Source: Trichoplax sp. H2 (lineage: Eukaryota; Placozoa; Uniplacotomia; Trichoplacea). From it: 64,000 nt of DNA. The stretch spans positions 620,001 to 684,000 of the forward strand of contig NOWV01000012.1 in the NCBI GenBank assembly GCA_003344405.1. The letters are read 5' to 3'. Below are positions 25,891 through 38,186 of the stretch, one piece after another. Both the position numbers and the translations under genes were made by a program. Under the pieces are notes generated by a model. That model saw nothing but the letters and a program-made list of their open reading frames with translations, was not told where the DNA came from and ran no database searches. Position 1 is the stretch's first letter; the number at the start of each line of letters is the position of its first letter.

Positions 25891-27290
25891 TTAACAATTT
25901 GGTACGTAAGCAGGAGGTAGACCGGTAGGCTTCGATTCCATAGATTGTAGCGAGGGATAAAGGTTAAGAGGAGGCTGGGTAGAAGCGGCGTTGTCATCAA
26001 TAGGTACTTTCTTGATGTCAGTACTTGATTCTGTCTGATATAAAGTGCCAGTGGCATTGGAAGATTGATTCTTTTCTTCGATGACAACCGCTAGCAAATT
26101 TTGACGCTCACGCATAGCTTCGTTAACTTCACGAACCAAATAGGGCATGCGGATAATATCGATTAAAAATCCAAACGAAAACAAGCCAAATGTAATCGAG
26201 TAGATTGTTCCCCAAAGTGGTCTTCCTAAATAGAAGTGCTGCAAACCCAACATTCCGAACGGGAATGTCAAAATGTAAGCGTCGTCTAACTTTTTTTCGG
26301 GGCTAGGATTTTCATCATTTGCCCTTTTGACTAGTATTGGCATACGGAAAAAATCCACTAGCCAACCAACTCCTCCCATGCCAAAGGTGCATAAATAGGC
26401 AATTCCAAAAAAAGTGTCACCCAAGTAGAAATGATGAGCACCTAAAATTCCCAACACCCAGGTAAGATAAGCATCATCTAAATGTTTAATTTGCTTTTTA
26501 TGAATAGCTTCGGGGCATTTTTCTAGCTCGATTGCTCGCTCGTTGGCATCTGCCACTAATTTAGGCATTCTAAAAATATCATAAAGCCAGCCAATTCCAA
26601 ACATGCCGCAGGTGAAAGAATATGCGGTTCCGAATCCTTTCCTGTAGGCAGAAAAATCAGAAAGAAGTATCTTATCAGTTTCAAGATCCATAATGTCATT
26701 TATAATTTCTAGTAGACAATGTTAGTGACTAGTACTATTTTAATTTAAATTAAATTATCGATGATATCGTAAAACGAAATAGTGGACTGCGTTTGATTAT
26801 ACACATGATGATAAAGGTATGCAGATAAAGTTTCGTTAGAGCATGTCTTTTTCAACTACGATTGCGTAAGCTTTATGAAAAGGTAGGATGAAATTTATCC
26901 ATATCATAGAAACTGTTCTTACCTTCCTAAATAGAACTGATGTAGTCCAAAACATATACCCGCAGGGCCTAAACAAAGTATGTAAGCATCAGCCAGGTTA
27001 TAAATTTTTCGAGATGATGGATTAGCGCGGCAATCATTGACTTTCTCCACCAGATTAGACATAAAAACGAGATCGTATAACCATCCAAGACCAAAGAATC
27101 CTCCTGAAAATAAATACGCTACTCCAATTAAGGATTGACCCAAGTAGAATCGATGCGCGCCAATCAATCCAAGTGGAAATGCCCACAAATAAGCACAAAT
27201 AAGCGATTTACGGCGAATTGGTAAGACCTGGTCGTGTTGTTTATCTTGATCATATAGGTGATTTTTTAATTCGATCTCCTTCTTCGACAT
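25891..27290 (-). CDS. Multi-TM2-domain membrane protein, paralogue A
   Basis: Two exons (26923-27290 and 25891-26641) give 372 residues. Four consecutive TM2 units of about 60 residues each carry the family signature: hydrophobic helix, (G/A)xHxFYLG, second helix, GWLxDxxxM, LVxxxN. Examples are GAHRFYLGQ, FGLHQFYLGR, GAHHFYLGD and GLQHFYLGR, followed by RMPKLVADAN, RMPILVKRAN and RMPYLVREVN. That predicts eight membrane helices. There is no signal peptide and no J domain. The C-terminal cytosolic tail is polar and ends with a PPAY motif, a WW-domain ligand. The single intron falls in unit 2 directly after FYLGR, phase 2, exactly as in the two paralogues. TM2 proteins are known from TM2D1-3 and the DNAJC22/Wurst group; the RMP-LV-N block recalls the latter. 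The molecular function is unknown to me. Confidence 0.9.
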
Positions 27291-27524
27291 ATCGGATAGT
27301 TGGTAATGCAGTGGGTAGCTACTTGCAAAACAACAATTTTATCTCTCGAATGAGATAAATTAAGTTCAAATGGCTGCACACTGGACAGGCCTGTGTTATC
27401 CACACTAACGATGATTAAAGTTAATGAAAGAAGAACCAAAGCTAATTTGCAGGCGAACTATTGCTGATAACCTTTATATACCTTCTAGATATGGTAGATA
27501 ACATTGTTGTTTTCTTTGTTTGAA

Positions 27525-27854
27525 TTAGATTATCCAATGATCAACTCCTATATTAGCATGTTTATCTAAAAGCTTATTGTTCACAACGAGATAACCGATA
27601 CTATTTATCAGCATAGAAATTGTGACGGAGCTAGTTATCACTTTATACACTCTATAGCGTTCAGTATGGAACAATTCGTCGACGTTGGACGGACGGTCTT
27701 CACAAATCGTTTTTATTGACTTCATAAACTGAGCAAAAATTTCAAGACGACGAAACCTAATCGCCTTAACATTGGCAATATCCTTCAAAGAATCATCCCA
27801 AGTTGGCTTATGGCTGCTGTTGGCAGTGACTATCACACGAGTAAAAGCAAGCTA
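27525..27854 (-). CDS. Possible orphan exon, hypothetical
   Basis: An open frame preceded by a good AG acceptor ('cgtcattag') encodes about 109 residues. It contains TWDDSLKDIANVKAIRFRRL and FAQFMKSIKTICEDRPS, followed by a more hydrophobic C-terminus. The amino acid mix looks protein-like and the length is above chance for this AT content. However, no initiating ATG precedes it in frame and I found no upstream exon. It could be a terminal exon, a pseudogene fragment or chance. I recognise no family. Confidence 0.25.
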
Positions 27855-27980
27855 ATGACGGATTTGTAGCCTTGCTATTTATTGATATCATCAACTACCA
27901 ACAGCTACCAATGATAAGATTGAAACATTACGTAAGAATAAATTAACATCAGCTATTCAAAGTGGCTTTGTCTGGACCCT

Positions 27981-28026
27981 AGACTACGAGAAAAGGTAGG
28001 AGAAAAGGTACCTTTTCTCGTAGTCT
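27981..28026. repeat. Perfect short hairpin
   Basis: The 17-bp sequence 'agactacgagaaaaggt' is followed by its exact reverse complement at 28010-28026. A nested palindrome is centred on GGTACC. Confidence 0.85.
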
Positions 28027-29904
28027 ATGTCTATACTTAAAAGCATTACTGCATACAGTTCATTGAGCATCTACCCTGCATGTCTATGCAGTTGGTTGGA
28101 GATTTTTTCAATCTTTATTTTCTTTCGGCTATGGTTATTTCTGAATTGAAGACAGTTTAAGTCATTTCAGGTTGCACCATTTACTCTGCATGCACTTAGA
28201 AAGGATGCTGGCAATATGTTTGAACTAGTCATAAAAAGTATCTTCAAGTGCTTCTAGTGCACTAGTATAGTACAGGAATTTACCGTTTAGTATAACCCTA
28301 TTTTTAGAAGTTTTACTGTAGACATTATGTAATGGGATTAAATGCCTTTATTACATATAGACTGATATAGTATACATAATATCATACTGGTACAATAAGA
28401 AAATGGACTTTGTTCACTGTTGCCAACGCCTTGAAAGTCCATATCAAGGATCTTTTGATTAATACTGTACAGTATTTTTAGGATTTGATGATTATCGTTA
28501 ATAAAATAGCGAACCACGAGAGGAAAACTCAGCATACTTTTTAATTATTAACATGCGGATGCATGTAATTACCGTGTGAGAGCATTACGTCAAAGGTGTA
28601 ATTTAGTGGGAGTGGGGTTAGGATACGTCCAGAAAATAGTTTATACCCACAGCCACGATTTACGCCTTCGTGCATGATATTTACTGTATTTATTTATAGA
28701 TGAGAGTACGCATACTTGACTGTTTTTTAGACCAAGAACTACTGAAGTTCAAATAATTAATTAATAATCTTAAAAATGCACTTCCATCTAGTGTAATACG
28801 AATGGTTCTCAATCAAACGCAACGCCGTCGATGCACAGTTGAGCTGATACTTAATTGCTCAAGCCACGTAAATGCAGACACTGCTATCTGGACTGACGTT
28901 TTACATTACCAACACACTGATATAAGTTAAACATTAAGAGTGTAAGATATCGGTTAGAACTAGTTTTAAACCTGCTATTATCAAGCTATGATAATATTAC
29001 ATTAACATTATGTTGGTCTCGTACCAATCTAACCAGGTAGTGTGCAGTTACATCTATAACTAGAACGACAACACTGTTCTTGATATATCAATACTACATC
29101 AACCTTTATAACTGCAAATAATGCGTAAAAACAACTAACTAGGATAATAATATACACACAAGGTGTAAATTAGTTATAAATAATCGTTTGGATACGTGAT
29201 TGCATACGTTAGCACACGCTCCACTTCAGGTATTGGTTCGATACATGGAAGAAAATCAACTCGTAATGTATCAATTTGTTCAAAAATGAAATGAAATTTA
29301 GCTCCGTGTTTATTTATTACTTGTTACCATAGAGGTGGGAGTAGGGTCCGCCGGCCTTGAATTTATGCATACGTCATTTTATTCGTATATCATTGGTTGA
29401 TAGATGCAGCCAGCGGAAGACTTTATTAGAAAGCAAATGTAAATAATAATTGGAATTCAATAAGAGCAGCATGTAATTTATTCATACGTAATTTATATAG
29501 CATCTTACTGGCTAGAATCATTACAATCAATGATATAGCGTTGGTTGCTGCTTCCATGGCATTGGATAGAAGAGTACCTTATCGATCAGCACGCTTATGT
29601 CAATAAATAATATCTACTGTCACTGAATTTTCCTTTTTTATGGTAGTCCTTTTATCAGCTGTTGGCAGCATTTGATTGATTTGATTATAATGCCAATGGG
29701 AAGGATTATTTATTTTCATTATCAGCCGTTAATATCATTGTCTCCCTCCCATTCTTAAACGATCAAAGCCGTAAGGCAAATAAAAGGGTTCTGTCCTGTA
29801 CTATTTAAGGCACAGCTCTGCCAAGATCGAAGTAAAATTTTCGCTACAGTATAAGCTAACTTTCACTTAAGATAAAAAAAGCGTTTGCCCATTTTTCATC
29901 AATC

Positions 29905-31294
29905 ATGTCGAAAGGAATGGAATGCAATAGCCCTAATAATTATAATCCAATGGGTGATCGACTGCAAGTCGTTCGTCCATCTCTACCGAAAAAATCCATT
30001 GCTGATGCCTACTTATTGGCATTCCCTCTTGGAATTCTTGGCTTACATCGCTTCTATCTGGGTCAAAAGTATCTTGGGCTTGCTTATTTTTTCTCTTTTG
30101 GATTATTCGGCCTTGGATGGTTGCATGATCTTGTCTTTATGCCTAGCGTAGTCAATCATGCTAATCGTTGCCGAGCTCTTCCACAAGAGAAGAAACCATA
30201 CAGTTTACTCGAAGCCTATATCCTTTGCCTCAATCCAGCTGGAATTTTTTTCGGTTTACATCAATTCTATTTAGGAAGGTAAACAAAATAGCAAGTACTA
30301 TTTCTACGGACTGTTTGCCAATGAATTGATTAACAAAGTAATCCATGCAATATACGTAGTTCTGATTAAAATCTAAAATCTATTACCATAGCGTTGATTA
30401 AATTATTATTATAACAAGTTCGATGGACGCGTAGTCAACATTTTAAGAACTATTTCTGTCCTGTATTTGTTCATTTACCATCATGATTTCTTTGACTGTA
30501 TGGCTAGGAAGGGATTTGGTACCGCTTATTGCTTTACGATAGGCTTATTTGGTGTTGGTTGGCTTTCCGATATACTGAGGATGCCTAAGTTAGTTGCAGA
30601 CGCCAATAAGCGAGCAATGGAAATACAAGCTAATCCTGAAGTTGCTAAGCAAAAGAAAGCTAAGAAAATTGACGACGCTTACATTTTATGCGTATTCGGA
30701 TTTTTAGGACTTCATCATTTCTACTTGGGCAATATTGGATTTGGTTTTGCCTATTTATTTACCATGGGTATGGGAGGAATTGGATGGTTAGTCGATTTCC
30801 TTCGCATGCCAATACTAGTAGCCAGAGCCAACGACCCTAATCCAAGCCCCAAAAAGCATCTAGATGACGCTTATATTTTAACATTCCCCCTTGGAATGCT
30901 GGGTTTACAACACTTTTACTTAGGTAGACCTGGTTGGGGTGTTACTTATATGTTTACGCTTGGCTTGGCTGGCTTTGGATTCTTGGTTGATCTTGTTCGT
31001 ATGCCCTTCTTGGTTCGCCAAGTTAACGATACTATAATTGAAGGTCAAAATTTACTTGGTGTTGCTATTGATTCAAACTATAATGGTAATCAACCTCAAT
31101 TTGGCAACAATCCCTCTGTGAATGCCTCCAATATGCCTTACCAAGCACCTAACAATGTTATGGAGACTAGGAAAGTACCAATAGATAACGGAAATACTGT
31201 ATTAAATTATCCACACAAAGATGTATATCCACCTCCACCATCAATTAGTACTGAACCACCACCTGCTTATGAATCAAAGGTTAACTTACGCTAA
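29905..31294 (+). CDS. Multi-TM2-domain membrane protein, paralogue B
   Basis: Two exons (29905-30278 and 30508-31294) give 386 residues with the same plan as paralogue A: four TM2 units with GLHRFYLGQ, FGLHQFYLGR, GLHHFYLGN and GLQHFYLGR, and helix-capping blocks RMPKLVADAN, RMPILVARAN and RMPFLVRQVN. Eight membrane helices are predicted. The intron again follows FYLGR in unit 2 (phase 2). The tail is longer and Asn/Pro-rich, keeps the short blocks MPYQAP and KVPIDN (compare KVPIDD in A), and ends EPPPAYES, so the PPxY motif is conserved. The start ATG at 29905 precedes a Lys-rich segment and the first helix. The gene is transcribed away from paralogue A. Its upstream sequence is the shared spacer. 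Confidence 0.92.
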
Positions 31295-33345
31295 AAGAGA
31301 TCGCGTTCTGGCTACCATAAGCATAATCGACTCAATATTTGTAAGATTGCACAAGGCTTATAAAATCTTTCCTACTGTATATAGAGAATTTCCCTTCTAA
31401 TTTGGTGATAAGTATTATAGATCAATTTAGACCTTTTCTTCGCGAGTAGTCCATGCAAATACTGTAACAATTTCCTTTAACATAAAGGTTTTCACGGTAT
31501 TCTCGCAATTAATATAATAAAATTATCGCGAAATTATTTTTTGCACTTTTCACATCAGTTCTAATCGCAGGCATACAATCTGGTTGAACCTTATAGAATT
31601 ATGCATAGCTGGTCTGCCTGTTGTGATGATGATGATCAAAAAAATACTACATATTGCTCAGTTGGTAGCGATTTCTTGATCTGATGTAATTGTAGATTTA
31701 ACAAATGACGACTCAATCAAATTACCGATTGCTGATTCAATCACTACTTCGTTGTAAAGTATTATAAATCGTAAGCTATCATTGATTGATAACTGCTTAA
31801 GCTGTAAATAGCATTCCACATATAGTAAAGCTTTGCGTCCAATAATTATATTTAATTATGTATGTAATCAAACTCTAGAATATGTAATTATACATATAGT
31901 AACGTTATAATAAATGCAGTAAATGTATTTGAGCAATTTACATATTTTGTAATATTTCTTGCGCGCGACCAGTATTGTCTACTACAGTCATCCAATCGTA
32001 TAATGGTCTCTAAGAAAATTATTATGCTATATATTTGTATAGTATCTATTTATAAGTATTTATAAGCGAATGAGACTTTACTATAACTGGGTAGGTCAAT
32101 TTATAACTAAGTTGGGATGAACTGAGATATTTCTAGAATTGACGAATCTTCTTAATAGAAAAATTGTCTCGATATTCGCTATGTAATACAGACTTGCTGA
32201 AGTGAAGATTAAAAGGCATTAATTTAATAAAAATATACTGGTTCGATATAGCACCAACACGATTAACTAAGTAGTGATCGCATGCGTAACCTACAATGAG
32301 AAGAGTAAGGCCTTAAAATTTACCCATCGTATGCATGCATCAGAATTCAAAATATTTCATATAAATTAATTGGGTTCCAATTCTTAAATTTACGTATAAG
32401 AGAGACGGTTTTTTCTTTCCTGTAATAATTTGACATACGGCGTGTAAGCCACAATGCTTTTTATGAATTATTTTAAGATCTAGTCAAGGTAGAATGATAC
32501 ACGTATGATGCAACAAATGGTGTATGTAAACAATGTATCTACCAAAGTATTTTATTTCCACATAAAGCACTACCAATTAAATCACCTAAAATGCTTTAAA
32601 ATGTTCATTTTATTTTCGCATACTGTAGATTGTTCAGTTTGATTTATTCGTCATTTACGCTAAGGAATTCTAATTAAATTAATGATATTTTAATCGATAA
32701 ATATATCCATGACTTCTCTACATAAAGCTTTCTGCGTCACACTATTGTAAACATATTTCATAATGTGTTCGCTCTGTTTTATTTGAAAAATAATGATAAA
32801 TCTATACAGTGTAGAGATACTGATAAATACTGTGGCATATCAATGCTACAGCAAATAACTTTCTTAATGTATCCTGATTTTCAAAATGTGTGTAAGGAAT
32901 AACTACTTTCATTCTTAGATAAAAACAAAGAACATACCGATATACAAAACATGAAATAACATTATTATTTAATGCTGCAAAACAAAAACAGTAATTTCGT
33001 TTTCCAATATTTAATTCTCACTGGTATGGACCTTAATACATATTCTCCGTATCATAGATTGTCAGTACAGTTATTCTTTACTAGATTGACACGATGAATG
33101 TGAAATGGGATCAGGCATGGGACGAGTAGTAGATCAACCGTAGTAAGCCCATGTTGTACAGCAGTAATAAACAGTAAGGCGTCATGTAAACAGATGTATA
33201 GTTTCCGAAGGATAACCTAGTTCTTGTAAGGCTCTAGAATATAAATAATTAAGTTATGAAAACTGAAAGAAACAGCTACGCTTTGCTATATCGTAAGTTG
33301 CTATACAATAAAAGGTGTCTAGTATCTGCTGTTTGTGTAAAATTA
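31295..33345. other. Intergenic, nothing recognised
   Basis: About 2 kb between convergent 3' ends of TM2 paralogue B and CYB5R4. It is strongly AT-rich with only short open frames. I see no repeat, RNA gene or exon that I can support. Confidence 0.5.
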
Positions 33346-36300
33346 TTACAATAGCTTAGATAAAACATACGTTTCCATGCTATTTGTAAAAGGTGTTGGA
33401 CCGCAAACACATATCAATAGTTTGTCCAAATCCGTAACACCTGGAGGTGGTGGGAGTTGCTTATGAAGCACTTCTTTTGTAATCCTACCGTTATTACCTT
33501 TCCAATCAGGAGATGGCGCTGATAAAGTATGATATACCTGAAACCTAATACAGTAGATTTCATATTCCAAATTTTTAGAATGTAATACAGTAATAGTTTA
33601 CTATTACTACAATCTTATATCAACATGCCATCTTAAGTGAATTCGCAATATCGATAACGACACGCAACACAGTAATGACGCATATTTGTATTACAATTTT
33701 CTTAAAATTATTTGCACATAAGTGAATTTTCAATATCGATAACGATAACAACACAGTAATAAGATATATTTCTGCTACAATTTCATAAACTATTTGCTTG
33801 GACCTTGTTTTTTAGAATGTCTGACATTTATTATGAAGACAACTATCAAAAAAGGTATATTACAATTTGCGATATTGCAGTAAATAAAATATCATAATGA
33901 TCTTAATTGTACCTATCGTGGCTATATCGAACCAAATTCTCTAAAGAATCTTTCCACAAGATATCCTTTTCCGTTTTATTACCAAATAAAAGCTTAACTT
34001 GGCTGAATAAATTGAAATAAGAACAGAATATTCCTTCATTAATCCACATAAAGAATACCTAGCCAAGAAAATCAGCTATAGCAATAATCTATTATTTATT
34101 TGATAAAAATAACTAAATAAAAAGGATATTAACCATTTTGATTCCGGTTTGTCAATTATAAAATACCGCATTAGCTTTACCATTGGAGTAAAACCTTTTA
34201 TTTCGAGAAGGATCATTAAAACATTACTTTTCAAGGATAGTAACATTATCAGTAGATCAAATATCGTACAATAAATATTCGGTACCTGTTCCGCCAGCTA
34301 TTAAAATAAGTTGTTCGATTGATTCCAGACGTGAAAATTTAAAATTTCCCAAGTGTTCGCTAATTTTAATTGTCTCACCTAAATCATTGGCATAATTAGG
34401 TTTGCCTCTGCTAATCTCGAGGGCCTTTATTACCTAAGCTATTTTATTTTGCATTGCAGTATATAATTCGCACTGCGCATATACTGTAAAAATTATGAAA
34501 CTAACTTATTTTAAGTGAACCGAGAAATGGAGTTAAAGCGCCATCCTTATAAACTTTAATCATAAATGAAATATCACGACCATTTCCTGAAATATTAACG
34601 GCTTCATCAGGATTTAAAGAAACTACCGGCGTATAATTGCGGCCAATCTCCATGCCTGTACAGTACGCATACAATAGTCTTAGTTTTCAAGTATCTAGCT
34701 CAAAGATTCAATGAACTACAATACTATACTATTTTTTAAGTTTGAAATTAACTACTAACCACTCATTTCAGTTTGTATTATAAGGTGACGTCCGACAGGG
34801 ACGTGCATAAATGAACCTCTAGGTAAGGCTACGCCAAAAATCCAAGTATCGTGCGTAACAGGAGTCTTGGAAATCAACTTACAATCGAAGTAAGAAGTTT
34901 CTACGAAAAATTATAAGGTTAAAGGATAGATTAGACAAAAGCTATGCAATAACTACTAAAAGACAGTTTATTATATTTTGAAACTTATATTGATACACAA
35001 GATAAATCAAAATTTGGCGCTAATATCTTGCAAATAACTGATATCCAGGTCGATAATATCACCTAAATATGAGGAAAGGAAGAGGGCTCACTAATTCACT
35101 ATTCACATCCTCATTGAATAAACGGTGGATGGGTGAAGGGAGCGAGATTTGCCATATTTAGTAAATCTTAACTACCGGCGTTTAAGTCGATTGAGTGATA
35201 AAAGTGAAGGAAAGAAGGTAATGAACTTAGACATGTAAGCGAACTGCACGTTAGCCTTTCAGGATACCGTTTTCAGTCATGGGAACTAAACTACTTGCAT
35301 AATCAGTACACTCTAACTCCTTATAGTTCAGCATACTGCAAGCTCTGTCTACAGTACAGCATATTCAACGCTTTCACAAGTAAGTTCAAATATAGCATCG
35401 TCATATGCAGTAATACTACCATATCCAATATTTTGCTATATAATGTGATATGAAAATAACAATAAACAAGCATAAATGCATGACAAATTTCATGTTGTTA
35501 GATAAAGATACAGTAGTATCATCATCTACTAGCGTTCAATCTCAGCGATAACATTGACAAATGGCACTGATTGACAAGAAATTCCAAGAACCTATAGGCT
35601 TTACCTCTATTATTTTTTGGTAATAACTTGTGATGTCCTGACAGTTCTTTCCCTAAGGAAAGCCATTTTTTACCAATTTCTTGTTTTAAAAGTATCACTT
35701 CAATATTGCCCTCTGTCGATATTTTCACTACAAGAATTAGGATATAGAACAGATTAAAAATGATGAAATATCAGCACCGCATGGTATTATATTCTAAAGT
35801 TTATGACCGTTAAAAATGTACGAGCTTGCGCTAATTAAGCACTATGCAGTGGACGTCATAATAATGGTATTCATTTTATGCATCAACAAATAGTAAAAAC
35901 TAACCTTCACTTTCACATATTTCCTCGAAAAGGTCTAAAAAGTAAATTTATCTTATTAGTATTCGATTTTATTTTTAGACAATGTTGGTGTGAATGGCTA
36001 TACGTGTATTTACCTAAGCATAACTGAAGGATTTTATCTCCCAGTACAATCCATATATCGGTTTTTCTATTATTTTTCACATTAACGAGGATATCTTCAT
36101 TTGTTAAGCCTTTGTGCTTAGTATACACGACGATCGTAATCGATTTGTCACTTTGATACCAATCGTACCTAGACGTTAATGTTGAATAAGTTTACCATGA
36201 AATTGAAATAATTTATAAGCTTAATCGTGCAATAATAAAATAAATTATATTTAAAAATTGGCTACCTCGGGATAGGAGGTGATTTTTTTATATTTTGCGG

Positions 36301-38186
36301 AACAGCAAATATTTCTATGATTATAAAGTAACCGTTTTAATCACAGGCAAACTATTAACATAAAGTATACTTTGAAATCTATGATAAAGCTATAATGTAT
36401 GTTACCTTTTGATTGGGTCGGCACAGATAACGAAGATTTGGAAACCATGCTTCCTAAATCCATATTTTTATGAAATAATTTAAAATTATAAATTATCAAT
36501 ATAATTTCGTCGTTATAGTCATGAAAGCTATATATAAGCCATGAGACAGTTGACCAACTTTCCATTGAAATCAACATATAACGAACCGTTTGATTTTTTA
36601 TTCTTTTCTTTGCCGTCAACTCCATCAGCTATAATGTAACCTACTAAGCACTTTGCGAGCATCGATTCAACATTGACCCAGCGATGAATCTAAGAATGTT
36701 TGTACGCATCATTAATTTTAACATATTACCAATATCACTATAATAGCGATAACTGTGATTATATAATTGTTATTAGTAACACAGTTTATTAATTAGGGAA
36801 TAAATTTTAATATAGAAAGTATAACTTTGGAACTAGTGCAGTTAGTCTAATAATAATAGAAAGCATACTTCATCGAATAGATCTGTTCCGTCACAACCAA
36901 CACTCCTCATTAATTCGTCGATACCACCAGGATGGAACTTCATATAAGGAGTGATATTATAAACTTTCCCTAGTTAATAGAAGAAATTTATTTGTAAAGT
37001 CAGAAAAAAGGTGAATGACTATCGTATGCGTATGTCGGTAAATCTATTCCCATCATAGATAAAAATGCCAAGAAGGAATTGTTTCCAGGCGGAGATATTA
37101 TTATTAATAATTAGACTGATAGTGAATAATATCAATTTGAACTAATTGTTTATGCAGCATGTTTTAGATTGTCGCTTAATGTTATTTCAACTGCCACTGT
37201 TTACAAATTAATAAAATATGCTATAAAAATTTTCAATTTGATTCATCTTACTGCTGCGAGCGTATAATTTTAACCAAGCTACAAAAAGAATCTTAAAAGA
37301 GTTGAAGTAGTTACCAGCTAAAACAATAGCTTTAGCGTACATTGCTATAAAATATGCTACTTCAGAAAATAATATTTGGTCTTAATGAAACAAAATGGCA
37401 AATGACTACGGTTGCTTACAAATAAATAAATTCTTTTCTCGTTTTAAAATTTAAACTATTTTACCATCAAATTATAAAGATTATTATAGGATAGAGGTTA
37501 AGACTTGTATCCCGCAGTATAAATCTGTAGATTAAAATTACAAAACTACTGCTAATTAAACCTTTTTTTTCAATTCTCCTATCAACTATTGCAACGATTA
37601 ATTAATTTATATTGAACGCCACGTTTGATAGTACGATTCAATTAATATCACAATTTGAGGCAAAGAATCGAATCCTGTTAGGAAACGATCAATCGTTTAA
37701 TTATAACAAGAAAAGCTACGATTAACTTTAGGATATTAAGTAGAACTACCGTCTCTAGAACTCTACATTTCGTCTACTCTAATTTGAGTAGAATAGAATA
37801 TATTTTTTTATGGATGTTCATAAACACCCTTATACTATTCATTTTATAACAGAAACAGATTGATTACCTCGAATACACGTCCATGCATCCGTTTCAGTAT
37901 TATGGCGAGCAAGTTCATCGTTGGTTATTTTGCGTATAATGCCGCCAGTCCCAGCTAAATCTGGATGTTTCGTCCCTAACGTAATCCAATCTAATAATCC
38001 ATAACCTTTGCCTAGGATGACCTTTTTTCTACCACCATTGGCTGTTGATCCAGCGCTGCTTCTCTGTGGAGAATTAGCCATTGGAAAGAGTTGACCACCT
38101 TTAGGATTAGACATTTCTTCCTCTTCCTTCTGCTTATTATCGCTAGTGCTTACTGTCAATTGAGAATTACCACAAGCATTACCCAT
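33346..38186 (-). CDS. CYB5R4: Cytochrome b5 reductase 4 (Ncb5or), complete
   Basis: Flavohaem NAD(P)H reductase linked to ER redox and fatty-acid desaturation. Fourteen exons close in frame to 544 residues (human 521): 37868-38186, 36869-36969, 36641-36689, 36406-36453, 36266-36314, 36014-36168, 35905-35934, 35605-35727, 34760-34900, 34506-34655, 34286-34405, 34134-34194, 33913-34002 and 33346-33544. Domain order is the family's own: an N-terminal DWITLG segment; cytochrome b5 with haem histidines in FHPGG and IHRWVN; a CS domain beginning [12 protein letters not shown]; then the b5-reductase module with the FAD motif NYTPV, the NADH-binding [11 protein letters not shown], and CVCGPTPF near the C-terminus. 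Several exons are tiny (30, 48, 49, 49 nt). The N-terminus begins MGNAC, a possible N-myristoylation/palmitoylation signal not found in the human protein. Confidence 0.95.
33630..33800. repeat. Tandem duplication in a CYB5R4 intron
   Basis: Two copies of about 85 bp, starting near 33636 and 33720. Each has 'aagtgaatt', 'caatatcgataacga', 'aacacagtaat' and a 'tacaattt' end. They lie inside the last intron (33545-33912). Moderate divergence indicates an older duplication. Confidence 0.75.

Larger units (their letters stand above)
27291..29904. other. Divergent spacer between TM2 paralogues A and B
   Basis: The 2.6-kb region separates two head-to-head paralogues. It contains a possible orphan exon (27525-27854, minus), a 17-bp-arm hairpin at 27981-28026, and otherwise AT-rich sequence without recognised exons. 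Near 29870-29904, just before the plus-strand ATG, the sequence is a plausible short 5' leader. Confidence 0.5.

Noticed and set aside
36341-36625. 94-residue minus-strand open frame
   Set aside because: It spans intron sequence. The real CYB5R4 exons here are 36406-36453 and 36641-36689, with CYB5R4 motifs continuing in phase through 36266-36314.
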